Source: Brachynemurus nebulosus
Lineage: Eukaryota; Arthropoda; Insecta; Neuroptera; Myrmeleontidae
NCBI GenBank assembly: GCA_035578155.1
Contig: JAPWDM010000001.1
Span: 84,290,150 to 84,354,149, forward strand
DNA length: 64,000 nt
Direction of reading: 5' to 3'
The notes beneath the pieces are model-generated. The model was not told the DNA's origin. It did not search any database and was given only the letters and a program-made list of their open reading frames with translations. Of the stretch, positions 10,299 to 20,469 are shown one piece after another. Every line of letters begins with the position of its first letter. The first letter of the stretch is position 1. The translations under genes and the position numbers were made by a program.

Positions 10299-11253
10299 AA
10301 GAATGGCAGAACAAAAAAATCAAGAACTGCTAATTTCTCTGCAAAAGAAGTGGATATTTTAATTAATCTTGTAGATAAATATAAACGCGTAATAGAAAAT
10401 AAGCAAACGGATAGGGTATTCGCACAGCAGAAAATTCATTATTGGCGTAAGATAGAAGATGAATTTAATGCTATTAACGGTGATACGCCAAGAAACTATT
10501 TGCCATTAAAAACAAAGTATGAAAATGTTAAAAAAACGTCTAAAAGGAAGTTTTCCGAAAACAAGAAGTCACTATATATTACAGGAGGGGACCCGCCAGA
10601 CAAAATTGAAGACATAGACAATATTGATATTGATTCCCAAATTATAAACATTTTTGGGACAGAACAGGTGGAAGATATGGATGCTGTCTATGATTCGGCT
10701 GTAGTGCAGAATATAGGTAGGAATATTGTTTATTTTTAATTTATTTTTATGCGTATTAATATTTTTTTGAAAAAAAAATTTAATATTCTTTTTTTTTTTT
10801 TTAAAGATAAACCAAAATTCCCTAGTTGCGAGGCAGTAAAAAAAACCGAAGGAAACCATTCAGATCTAAGCGCATCATCACCATCAAGAGTGGTTGATGA
10901 TTTTTACCCGTCAACCTCGAGTATACAAAATATATCTACAGTTCCCGTAGAAGAGAATAAATTAGAAAGTTGTAAAAATATTTTTTTCAAAAAATCTAAT
11001 AATTTAAATAAAAAATCGAAAAAAATTACACTGCCGATAAGTGGCAGGAGTTAGCTGAAACAAAAATTCAATTTACAAAAGAAAAAAATCGTCTACTTCA
11101 AGAACGACACAACTTCGAAATGAAACATCTTCAGGAAAAACATAATCTGGAATTAGAAATGTTGAAAAAAAACACGAAGAAGAACTGACAGAGCTTAAAT
11201 TGAAACAAGAAATTTTAAAGCAAGAACTAGAAAATTTAAAATCAAAAACATAA
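10299..11253 (+). pseudogene. Myb/SANT-like (zeste-like) DNA-binding protein of the Harbinger element, frameshifted
   Basis: Such proteins bind transposon ends and help bring in the nuclease of Harbinger elements. Exon 1 reads TANFSAKEVDILINLVDKY..., followed by WRKIEDEFNAI, LKTKYENVKK: a tri-helical Myb/SANT-like fold with conserved aromatic positions, roughly the first 75 residues. A likely ATG (10303) is in another frame; a length change in the A7 run at 10312-10318 would explain the break. A 90-bp intron is proposed at 10717-10806 (GTAGGA...TTAAAG), which keeps the frame into a serine-rich linker (DKPKFPSCEAVKK...). Two further frameshifts, near 11035 and 11170 (A-run), break a C-terminal coiled coil (WQELAETKIQF...LQERHNFEMKHLQEKHN...KQELENLKSKT) that ends at TAA 11251-11253. 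Family assignment is by motif and element context. Confidence 0.72.
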
Positions 11254-11305
11254 AAAAAATTTATCAACAAATACTATAATTAATATTAGATTATATTAAC
11301 GCAAT

Positions 11306-11433
11306 TGATTTTAGCGAATTTCCAAAACTGGAAATTCAGCTTTTACGCCAGGTGTCATGGTGCGACCTAAGCCCGAGACCATATCAGAAATATGTTTTGA
11401 GGTCCCTAGAATACGAAAATGATATTCACTAAA

Positions 11434-11497
<64 letters not shown>

Positions 11498-11700
11498 CCG
11501 CGCGATAACTCTCGAACGAAACGTTTAATGCTTATGAAATTTTGTGTGCGAATTCGATTTTCCAAATCGTTGGATGAGTTCGTTAGCCAGACACGTCGGA
11601 TGCCCAGAAGTAGGTTTTCCGGGCGTTTTTTGTCAACAAAATGAGTTTTTTGCCAGAATTAAGCAATTTTTCAAATTTTTTTTTACATTAAGCCATTGTA
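11306..11700 (+). repeat. Copy B of the (TA)n-linked dispersed repeat
   Basis: Best preserved copy: TTTTAGCGAATTTCCAAAAC paired with TGGAAATTC, then GAGACCATATCAGAAAT, GAGGTCCCTAGAA, ATTCACTAAAATT, a (TA)n tract (11437-11493), CGCGATAACTCTCGAACG and GGATGAGTTCGTTAGCCAGAC. The block order (inverted repeat, core, microsatellite, second core) is that of DINE-1/Helentron non-autonomous elements; this link is inference. Confidence 0.62.
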
Positions 11701-13600
11701 AAAGGTAAAATGCATAAAAAATGTTTTTATACGGTTGCTCTAAATTACTTACTTTTCGAGAAAAACTAGGAAATATGTCGTTCTCCATTTCACTCGCACT
11801 CGCATTCTTTTTTTTTTCTGTCTCATTTTTTGCGAGCTAAATTCGAAAAAAACCGCTTTATAAGTAGCGTGTCATGATTTTTTTAATCCAATTTAACGAT
11901 TCGGCTATATTCTATTTCTCTGTCAGTTAAATGTTTTTATAATGTATCTCTGTTCCATTTTTTTTTACAAAAAAAATCCCGACGATATCTGTTATGTGAT
12001 ATGATCAGAATTTAGATTATATTTACACCTTCCTAAAATTAATAAGAGTTTGCTTCAATCGTATAAAAATTACGTTAAATCATATTCAAACAATAATATT
12101 TTTACGTAATTTTTTATCCAATTGACAATACAGTTATGATTAGAATTGTATAATCAGAGCATTCTAATATTAAATAATTTTGCACATTCAATTTTTTTTT
12201 TTAACAAAGAAAAATTTTTTTAAATTTTGACACATTCTTTTATGAAATTTCGATTAAGAAATATTAAAAAATTTTACAGTGAATCAATTAAAAAGAGTCA
12301 AAAATAAATTATAAGGAAACATTTCTCTATTTTAACATATTTGTAAAGAAAATTTTACAGTTTACTTACAGTTTTTTGAAAAAATGTAATAACATTTTTA
12401 CATACAATAAAGATTATATTTGAACGGTAGGAAATCCACAAATTTTTTTTTATTTCTTTAATTAATTATTAAATTTGGTTTTAGAAGAAAATCTTCGTCT
12501 AATTCGCTCCAAGCCGAAAGTATAGCCACTAATAAGGACATTCCACTGTTAAAATAAATGGAAAATATATTGAAATTTATTTAATGAAAGCCATTCATAT
12601 ACATTTTTAAAATATCCTTTTGAATTATATAACAAATAAAATCTGTGTAAAAAAATCTAATTGACGTGTTTTTTCTCAATTTGCTAATATTAAGTAAGGC
12701 TCGTTAATTAGGGAGTGATTGTGTTAAAATTTTAATATAAAATATGGTAATTTTAACCCTCTTTAAAAGAACATTTCGATTTAAACAATAAAAAAATTTT
12801 AAAAAGTGTTTTCGTTTTTCCCGGATTACCAAAAACTGTTCATAGGCATATCTGTGACTAAAGTTGCCTCCCTTTCTTAAGAAAATAAAGTATTTTTAAA
12901 ATTTTGTGCAAAAGAATAAAACACAATTAACGAAAAAAAAGTACCCGTTTCCATATTTTTAAGATTTTGTAGTACAAGAAAATCCTTATAAATTCATCAT
13001 ATCTGTTATTGCATTTACTAGCTTTTACGCAATTTAATAAACAAAAGTCTGAAAATGGACGTAGAATCTCACTGTTATTAATTATGATGTCTTAGTCTTT
13101 TGAAAAATTATTTTTTGAACTAAAATAAGAATAGGAGGAATATAAACTTAGGGGTAAACGACAGGAGTATATAAACTTTATTTTAGATTCTACGTTTATT
13201 TTTACAGAAAATCATCAAGTACCTATTATTTCTTTTTTGAATGTATAAATACAAAAAGTTCGAAATTATTTTATATTAGAATTTCAATTTTGGTCGACCC
13301 TACGGGTTGTCCCCATTTACTCTTTTCTCGTCTCTTTTGACCCCAATTTTTCATAGAGAAGAAATTATACGATTTTCGTTAATTTTTCAAAAACCACGGA
13401 TATTTTTAAATTTTTTTGGATACTGCTGATAGTGACCATCTTCGCGTAAATTTTTAATATATTAAAGATTAGGTACTCATAAAATAAATACAAAAAAATA
13501 CGGTGTGAAGTCTGAATGCGTACCTATTCATCCTTGTCTACGGTAGCACATTTTTTATTGACATAAATATTAGAAACGCAGGAAAAGAGACCAGGAATCA
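11701..13600. other. AT-rich interior of the Harbinger element, no gene seen
   Basis: Many T and A homopolymers and no open frame of recognisable content. If the nuclease gene was ever here it has decayed beyond recognition by eye. Confidence 0.45.
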
Positions 13601-14360
13601 ACATAGAAGTGGATTATGGTACGATATATTTTCTGAAAAAAGTGCTTAGGACCAAAGTTATAGAGTTCAAAGTGATGCACTTGATGATGACTTTGAAGTT
13701 GACCTTGAGGTCAATTTCCAAAGTCATTTGAAAATCATTTAATATTTTTCAAAAGGAGTAGTTTACTTTTCATCCCTAAATGGTTCAAAGTATATTCGAA
13801 CGAATTTCACATGCAAGATAGAAAATAAGTGATCAAGAAGTAATTTTGAAAAATACTTGCTCAATCGCAATCGGAAAAATAATAGTTAATCATATGTTGA
13901 ATTGAATTCCTAATATGATAACTATAGAGTAGCAATAAAAATTTTAAAAAATTTTGAAAATTTCTAATATAACATAAAGTTAATGTTTAACTTACAATTG
14001 GAGTGATATTAAATCTTTTCTTAACTTTACTTCTAAAATTACTTACAAAAATGTTTTCTTCTAATTTTTTCTATAAATTTGCGCCTATTTTTTCATTTCG
14101 TCAGGTTTTTATTTTTTTTATTTTAGAAAAATAACGCAACAAATCAATTTTGAAGATAGATTGAGTCAATACATGAAATTACTGCTTATAGGTACAGGAT
14201 ATGGTCAAAGTTCGGCAATGGCTAATCATTTTCAACTGACCTTGAAAATCGATTTCAGGGTCACTATCAAGTGCATCGCTTTAAATTCTACAAATTTGGT
14301 ACTCAGCCCTTTTTTCAAAAAATATGTCGTTTCAAAAATATTTAGCTATAACTGTTTTCA
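13600..14360. repeat. Diverged inverted repeat (~760 bp) inside the Harbinger element
   Basis: The left arm (13.62-13.75 kb) has GTTCAAAGTGATGCACTTGA and GACCTTGAGGTCAATTT; the right arm (14.21-14.35 kb) has TCAAGTGCATCGCTTTAAA and CTGACCTTGAAAATC in inverted order. No coding sequence. Confidence 0.6.
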
Positions 14361-14639
14361 TCTACAGAGGTTGAATGGTGTTTTCTACCCCTAAAAAGCG
14401 TATTTAGCCGAAATAAAAAAACACGTATTTAATATTTTTCGCTGTTTAATAAGTATGTTAAGTTTCATTCAAATTGGCAAGTATTAGTTGGGTAGTGTTA
14501 TTTGTCAGAATGTTTTGCCGATCTAGTTTTTTCAATATTTCTTTGCTCGTTTTCAGAATTTGTATTTTAATTTCTACGGACAAATAACTCATTCTTTTCT
14601 TCGATTTTAGTAACTTTTATTTGCTGATGTTGACCATTA

Positions 14640-15172
14640 ATTGATCGAAACATATCAAATATTTTTCAATGATTTTTTTAGCGAATGTCGAAAATTTTGA
14701 AAATTTTTTCACCGTTAGTAAGTTAAAGTATTTGAATTCATTAAGTAATTAAATGATGTCCACAAGAACCTTACGAACTACCATAAGTTATATGAGATCC
14801 CTAGGACCCGTTTTTTACTGTTAGGATAAACTTTTTACTAAAATTATTTTAGATGAATAAAGGTTATGTTGTATGATTTCCGCCAGGGTTTACTGTTCCC
14901 ATTATTGTAAAAAATAAACTAACCGACCGATTTTGAAAATTTTTTCACTGTTAGAGAACTAAATTATTTTAGATGGATACAACTATGCTGCACAAAGTCC
15001 GTTCGGGTTCTTGGGTTCCAAAAATATCAAAACTAATTACCCACCCGATTTTAAAAAATCTTTTACTCTTAGAAAGCTAAACTATTTTAAATAGGTACAG
15101 TTCTTAGATGAGATCCGCCAGTCCCCAAAATTTGGAAATTCGCTATGTTATGCAGATGCTGCGACAGGGGTA
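14640..15172 (-). repeat. Dispersed repeat 'CTGTCGCAGCATCTGC', minus-strand copy
   Basis: Ends (15.11-15.17 kb) with GAAATTCGCTATGTTATGC-AGATGCTGCGACAGGGG, the reverse complement of the head of the 29.6-kb copy. Internally it has several degenerate units of the form ATTTTCAAAATCGG-TAATTTTTGG. Confidence 0.65.
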
Positions 15173-15495
15173 TTTTATTATAATACTTATCTAAATATAT
15201 TTATAAATTATTATTATTTTTTTAAAATTAATTTCCATTTACTAAATTTCTAAAATAATTGTTGATCAAAATTCTCCTCGCCATGTCATTTTCAGATAAT
15301 CAAATTTTAACACAATATTTGACGTTTCCTAGGTTTAAACTAAATGTGTAGTTTAAACCACGAATATCGGCCGTTTAAGTTAAATGTAGTTTAAACTGGC
15401 GGCCATATTTAAACTCACACTGTAAAACTGAAAAATGAGAGAAACTCGAGTTTAACTATAATCTTTGGTTTAAACCATCACTGAAAAACCGGGCA

Positions 15496-15550
15496 TAAGT
15501 GGGTTAAATGGGGAATGAAAATTTGTATGGAAATTCATCATTTTTGAAGT
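15496..15550 (+). repeat. Right half of the dispersed repeat split by the Harbinger element
   Basis: TAAGTGGGTTAAATGGG, TTTGTATGGAAATTCATC and TTTTTGAAGTTAG match the order at 17452-17520 (AAGGGGTTAAAACAGG, TTCGTATGGGAAGTTCGTC, TTTTTGAAATTAG). Confidence 0.75.
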
Positions 15551-15559
15551 TAGATATAT

Positions 15560-15995
15560 AAAAAACGCCGTGAGCAGCGGGGCCCCATCACGGTAGTCGA
15601 ATTTTCCCCTTCATCTTCGGTATTGAATGTCTACAAGCGAAATGTGATTGAAAGTCTACAACCGAATTGTCATTTTGTTGGTTTCAAAACTGGTGATGAG
15701 TGTTCGGCTGATCGAGGCTTTAAAAAAAGGTTTTAAGTATTTAAGGGCTGTATCTCAGTAAATTTCAATTTTGTGCCGAAAACAGGTAGCGGAAAAAAAG
15801 CCAACACAATTCGTACGAGGACATTCCTGCCCATGTTTATCCGCTAATTGCCTTTATGTTTTAGTTTTAAAAATTAAAAAAGGACCTTAAATAGTAAACT
15901 AGAAGGCCTTTATAAAGATATTTTTTCTTTCCAAAAAAATCCAAAATTTCTATTTTATAAATACTAAAAATCCAAAATTCCTAATTTATAAATAA
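15560..15995 (+). repeat. Dispersed repeat 'AACGCCGTGAGCAGC', copy 1
   Basis: Shares AAAACGCCGTGAGCAGC, CCCATCACGG-AGTCGAATTTT, GTCTACAAGCGAAATGTG, CCAACACAATTCGTACGAGG and GACCTTAAATAGTAAACT with 24068-24425. Confidence 0.8.
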
Positions 15996-16169
15996 ACAGT
16001 GACTTTAATAACATTTTTAAATTACTTAATATGTATGTATTTCATTTGTCATAAAAGTAAGTTCACTTTTTTTTAAATTTTTTAAAATTACTATTCGCCT
16101 ACTTGTATTTAGAATAAACATAATGCTTTTAAAACACATTTAACAATAGCATTAAATTCCGATGTAAAA

Positions 16170-17060
16170 ATGGGAGAAGTGGGGGGAAAAGTGATGCGGA
16201 CTCCCTACAAGGTACTAGCTGGATACTAACTGAATACACGTACAAAATTTCAGCCCTCTAGGTTTCCTTATGGAGTCTCTAGACATGTTAGAAAACAAGC
16301 AAAAAAATTAAGGAAATATTGGCGTAAAAATCGTGGGGGTAAGGGTTAAAAGTTGAAACCTCCAAAAAACAGTGTCTGGCTATTAGCTTAACCTGTACAC
16401 CAAATTTCAGCCCTCTAGGTTTATTTGGGGAGATTTTGACCCGAACGAAACTGTTAAAAAACAAGAAAAATCATGTTCTTTTGGGTATAAAAATGGTGGG
16501 GGTAGGGGTTAAAAGTCGAGACCCCCAAAAGGCACCCCCTTGATACTAACTCAATCCGAATACAAAATTTCAGCCCTCTAGGTTTATTCGGGTGACCTGT
16601 GCGAGTGGTACAAACTTCGAAAACGTCGAAAATGCATGAAATTGTAGCTTAAAAATGAGGGGAGTGGGGGTAAAATATTAAAACCTCCAAAAAGCACAAC
16701 CTAGGTACGAACTTTATCAACACACCAAATTTCAACCCTCTACGTTAATTCTGGGGGGCTGGGGGCCTGTTAGATCCAGCGAAAATCGTTTTTCCCCCCT
16801 CTACTCCCACCATATCATCCTAGGAAGCTGAATTTTGGATATGTTGTAGATAATTGACCGAAACATTATTTAAAACCGGTTTGGAAAAGTTTTATTGCTT
16901 TTCCGCCCCCCACCACCCCCTTAAAGGTCGGGTCCGGAAAAAAATTTGCCCAAAATTTGACCCCACTTTGATAGTATTGTTGTGCATCGGAATAAGCCCC
17001 ACTTACCAAATTTCATCTCTTAACTTCCATAGGGGGGCCCTACACATATTAAAAGGTTGC
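16170..17060 (+). repeat. Degenerate tandem repeat, period ~157-163 bp, about four units plus a fragment
   Basis: Anchor CAGCCCTCTAGGTTT starts at 16251, 16408, 16571 and 16733 (last copy CAACCCTCTACGTTA); a weaker CATCTCTTAACTT follows at 17014. Each unit also has a G-rich segment (GTGGGGGTAAGGGTTAAAA) and AAACCTCCAAAAAGCAC. No coding frame persists across units. Confidence 0.75.
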
Positions 17061-17065
17061 GGGAA

Positions 17066-17082
17066 AATATATATATATATAC

Positions 17083-17142
<60 letters not shown>
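17066..17142. repeat. (TA)n microsatellite
   Basis: TA run with CATATA interruptions near its left end. Confidence 0.95.
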
Positions 17143-17146
<4 letters not shown>

Positions 17147-17325
17147 CATCTTTTTTTTTTACATAATCGTGTTCTACGGGTCCGAAAACGGATAGCGCCC
17201 CTGGTCTCGCCTCTCGCAGCTCTTATCGTATAAACTGTATAAGTCTAATTTTTCGGAGAAAATTCGACTAAAAATATGTGTTACTATGACTATTCAAATA
17301 AATAATATTTTAATTTTATACATTG

Positions 17326-17625
17326 ACTGACCGACAACGCACAGACAAGGCTAAACTGTTGAGTTTAGATGGACGAAATTGAGCACAGAAGATATGGTGT
17401 TTAGGCTTCAATTTATAAATAAAAGTCAGTTGTGTAAACGTTTCGGGAAACTCATTCCCTAAGGGGTTAAAACAGGAAATGAGAGTTCGTATGGGAAGTT
17501 CGTCATTTTTGAAATTAGAAACGTGGAAATTGATATTTAGGCTTTTGAAAAATATTGAAAGAGAGCAATGAGTACCTAATAAAAAGGTGTTGCCGATAGG
17601 AAATCCTATCGGGTATACGGCTAGT
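17326..17625 (+). repeat. Uninterrupted copy of the CTGACTGAC dispersed repeat
   Basis: TGACTGACCGACAACGCAC, AAACTGTTGAGTTTAGA, CATTCCCTAAGGGGTTAAAA and GGGTATACGGCTAGTA, then a TA tract. Serves as the empty-site comparison for the Harbinger insertion. Confidence 0.75.
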
Positions 17626-17631
17626 ACATAT

Positions 17632-17695
<64 letters not shown>
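17626..17695. repeat. (TA)n microsatellite
   Basis: CATATA lead-in then pure TA, abutting the palindrome. Confidence 0.95.
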
Positions 17696-17696
<1 letters not shown>

Positions 17697-17698
<2 letters not shown>

Positions 17699-18324
17699 GG
17701 TGGCGCAAAAAAACCATATATTTTTCTTTTTTTTTGTCTCATAGGAAAAAAAGTTAATTTAGCTCGATTTAATGCTCACCAAAAATTAGCTCGATAAAAA
17801 ATTTTTTTAGGGTCGCTGAAAACTTTTTAAAATTTGTAAATGGGCCAAAAATCAATTTTTCATCAAATTTTTTTTCTCATCCCTGCATATGTTTGTACAT
17901 TGAACAATAAAAAATTCCTCCAAATTTTAACTCAAAAAATTGATAATAAAAGTGTCGCTCAGGATTTTAACGTCAAAATATTTAATATTTTTTAGGGGCG
18001 CTAAAAAATATTAAATATTTTGACTTGAAAAATTTTCAGAACTCTTGAGCAACCTTTTATTATCAATTTTTTGAGTTAAAATTTGGAGGAATTTTTTATT
18101 ATTCAATGTACAAACATATGCACAGGGATGAGAATAAAAATTTGATGAAAAACAAAAATCGATATTAGCCCATTTTCAAATTTTAAAAAGTTTTGAGCGA
18201 CCCTTCAAAAATTTTTGATCGACCTAATTTTTGGTGAGCATTTTTAAATCGAGCTAAATTAACTTTTTTTCTTTTTTTCCTATGAGACAAAAAAAAGAAA
18301 AATATATGGTTTTTTTGCGCCACC

Positions 18325-18326
<2 letters not shown>
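17697..18326. mobile_element. 630-bp palindromic element (MITE-like) between TA tracts
   Basis: Ends AGGGTGGCGCAAAAAAACC and its reverse complement. The arms stay complementary almost to the centre near 18010 (TCCTCCAAATTTTAACTC on the left, GAGTTAAAATTTGGAGGA on the right). No coding capacity. The flanks are TA tracts on both sides, so any target duplication is hidden. A Tc1/mariner-type origin is possible but not shown. Confidence 0.75.

Positions 18327-18375
<49 letters not shown>
18327..18375. repeat. (TA)n microsatellite
   Basis: Follows the palindrome directly. Confidence 0.95.
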
Positions 18376-18377
<2 letters not shown>

Positions 18378-18490
18378 AGCGGCCGTTTAATATTGAAAGG
18401 TCAATAACCTTTTAAAATAAATATGAGTGATTTTGCGTTTATTTTCAATAAGTTTATTTTAGTTTCATATGGTACATTCTTTCTTCTTTC

Positions 18491-18628
18491 CTCAAAGTGA
18501 GCTGTTAGCGCAAGCGCAAAAACATTTTTATGAAGTACGAAATACTTGTGCTCTTAATATGATGTATTTTGGAGCATGCGTATTCCATAGAAAAAGTTCT
18601 TGCACATGTGTCAACAGCTCACTTTGAG
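18491..18628. repeat. 138-bp hairpin element
   Basis: CTCAAAGTGAGCTGTT at 18491 and AACAGCTCACTTTGAG at 18613-18628 are perfect reverse complements; partial pairing continues inward (GCGCAAG / CTTGCAC). It may be a short MITE. Confidence 0.6.
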
Positions 18629-20097
18629 TAGAAAAACTCAGCAACGAACACGGCCGGTTTCAACCTAGCTGTAAACGTGTTTAATGTATACTTTGACTAC
18701 TGACGTCATTTGTATATAAACTAAACACTGTTATTCGACCGTTAGTACGTATGCACGTGATTTGTATTTTCAAGCCACGTTAAGTGTATTTTACGTAAAT
18801 TTCAACAGTCGACGTCATTTGTGTATAAACACAGTCGTAACTCCTGTTATTTAATCATTAGCGGTTTTTTCCAAATCATGTTTTTGAAACTGACGTGCAA
18901 GATAACTCAAAAAACTGTCGATGGATCAAAAATTTTTTTTTAATTTAAAGGTAATTAAGTTGCCTTGAACTTGTACCTACATTTTGCACTAAAAACACTA
19001 CATATTTAGAAAAAGTTATTAACAAAAAAACGTACAAAATTTATGCAAATATAATAACACGCAAATATGAAAAACCGTGAATAACCCCTTAAGTGAAATC
19101 ATCTTAATTGGGCCCTAGTCCTGGAAATGACCATAGTTGCGGCCCTACTTAAATTACTAACTTATTTAACTAGTACTTCATTTTTAAGTTAGAAAACCGA
19201 TAACTATTTTTAAAATTTGATGAAAATATTTACAATTAATTAATTTCATATAGGTAATACAACTAATTGATATAACAATGTACGCTAAAACTAATATTTA
19301 TCGTGCATGTCACAGAGAATGGTTAAAGAACATGAAAATAAGTTTAATCGACATTAAACTTCTAAACCGAAACAAAATGAAAAAGAAAGAAAAAGAAAAC
19401 AAGGTTATTTATGATACAAAAATATAAGAATCTGAGTTACTAGTACAGCGCCAATAAAAAACATCTCGGCGTATTTTATTTTGACCACCCTTTTTAAATG
19501 GCAAAAACTATTTTAAAAACATTGCTTTATATAAACCCCGTAATAGCAAATTAATACCAATGAGTAAAAAATGTTAGAATTAGATTAGCTTTCACTGATT
19601 AGTAAAAATTTTTCCTTTTACTTTAAGTGGGTATCTTTTTCAGTTCAGCTTACAAATGTTTACGAACATAAGTTAACAATAAACAGAGGCAAACTTTTAC
19701 GGTAAAATTTTACTCAAATTGAGAATATAATACATCAGATAAAAAACTAAAATTTCACTGGTAGAAATTTAGAAAAACATGTTCATATAAAGCCAAAAAG
19801 ATATCTAAAAATAACTTTTGACACGCCCAGAAAAACTTCAAAAACAAGCAGAATTAAAATTAACTTCAAATGTAAATAAATTATTTGTTAATCACAATAT
19901 TATACTAAACAAGAAAATAAATAAAAAACAAACAAATAATTAATTTCTTGAAAAATTACTAAAATATATGCTATCTTTACAAGTAGCTACATAACCTTAC
20001 ACATCAAAATTCAGTTGTCAAAAAATAAAAATAAATAACTTATAAAAATAAAACAAACACAAATTAATACTAAAAGAAAACAAATCCAAATACTCAC
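18629..20097. other. AT-rich, repeat-poor DNA, probably intron 1 of the kinase gene
   Basis: No transposon end, array or long open frame recognised. It lies 3' of the frayed exon on the minus strand, so it should be intronic. Confidence 0.45.
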
Positions 20098-20173
20098 CAA
20101 TTACTTCTCGTAATTCGTAATCATCTTTCGTATTTGGCCAAGCAACTGGAGGAGCTGAACTCGTTGCTGCCAT
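20098..20173 (-). CDS. fray: First coding exon of a Ste20-family kinase, frayed (OXSR1/STK39 orthologue)
   Basis: Frayed/SPAK/OSR1 phosphorylates cation-chloride cotransporters under WNK control. Read on the minus strand from ATG at 20173, the exon encodes MAATSSAPPVAWPNTKDDY followed by ELREVI and the first base of a glycine codon. WPNTKDDYELREVIG is the invariant entry to the frayed kinase domain, just before the glycine-rich ATP loop. The exon ends at a consensus donor G|GTGAGTAT (GT at 20097-20096) in phase 1, as needed to finish the Gly codon. Later exons would be at lower coordinates on this strand; none was recognised, so intron 1 may exceed 20 kb or later exons are short and were missed. 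The frame is also open upstream to ~20340, where ATGCAG|G could be an acceptor, so a longer N-terminus or a 5'-UTR exon is possible. This is the only host coding sequence I recognise here. Confidence 0.82.
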
Positions 20174-20469
20174 TTTGCGTGACAAAATGTGACCGATATT
20201 GCCGATTGATTGCCTAGCTGCTCTGGCATATCCACTGAGTGAGAGAGGCCTATCACATGATGTCAAAGACTTCTGTCGAAAAATGCCAGGTGATCCTGGA
20301 GGCAACAGTTCTTCAGATATTTTCCTGCATATTATTATAATATACTTCACTCTTTTATAATAAAATTAACAGAAACATAAAATTGTCTTATTATTTTGTA
20401 TTCGATTGCTTTGCATTAATAAGAAGAGGTTCCCGTCTGTCATTCGCATTTTTGATGAAACTTGATATA

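Larger units (their letters stand above)
9973..15495. mobile_element. PIF/Harbinger-type DNA transposon (5,523 bp), nested and decayed
   Basis: Terminal inverted repeats TGCCCGGTTTTTCAGTGATG... and its reverse complement are identical for about 27 bp. Both ends are flanked by TAA (9970-9972 and 15496-15498), the TWA-type target duplication of PIF/Harbinger elements. The interrupted flank rejoins into a sequence that matches the uninterrupted relative at 17.45 kb. The left end encodes a Myb/SANT-like protein, the usual partner of the Harbinger nuclease. No DDE nuclease frame is recognisable, and later repeats have inserted. Seven GTTTAAAC palindromes lie in the subterminal regions. Confidence 0.82.

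Noticed and set aside
11437..11493. Long Tyr-Ile repeat open frames over (TA)n tracts (also near 17.1, 17.65, 29.5, 30.1, 59.2 and 62.65 kb)
   Set aside because: Pure translation of the dinucleotide; no coding evidence.
14161..14394. 77-codon plus-strand frame
   Set aside because: Part of the inverted repeat inside the Harbinger element; not a nuclease.
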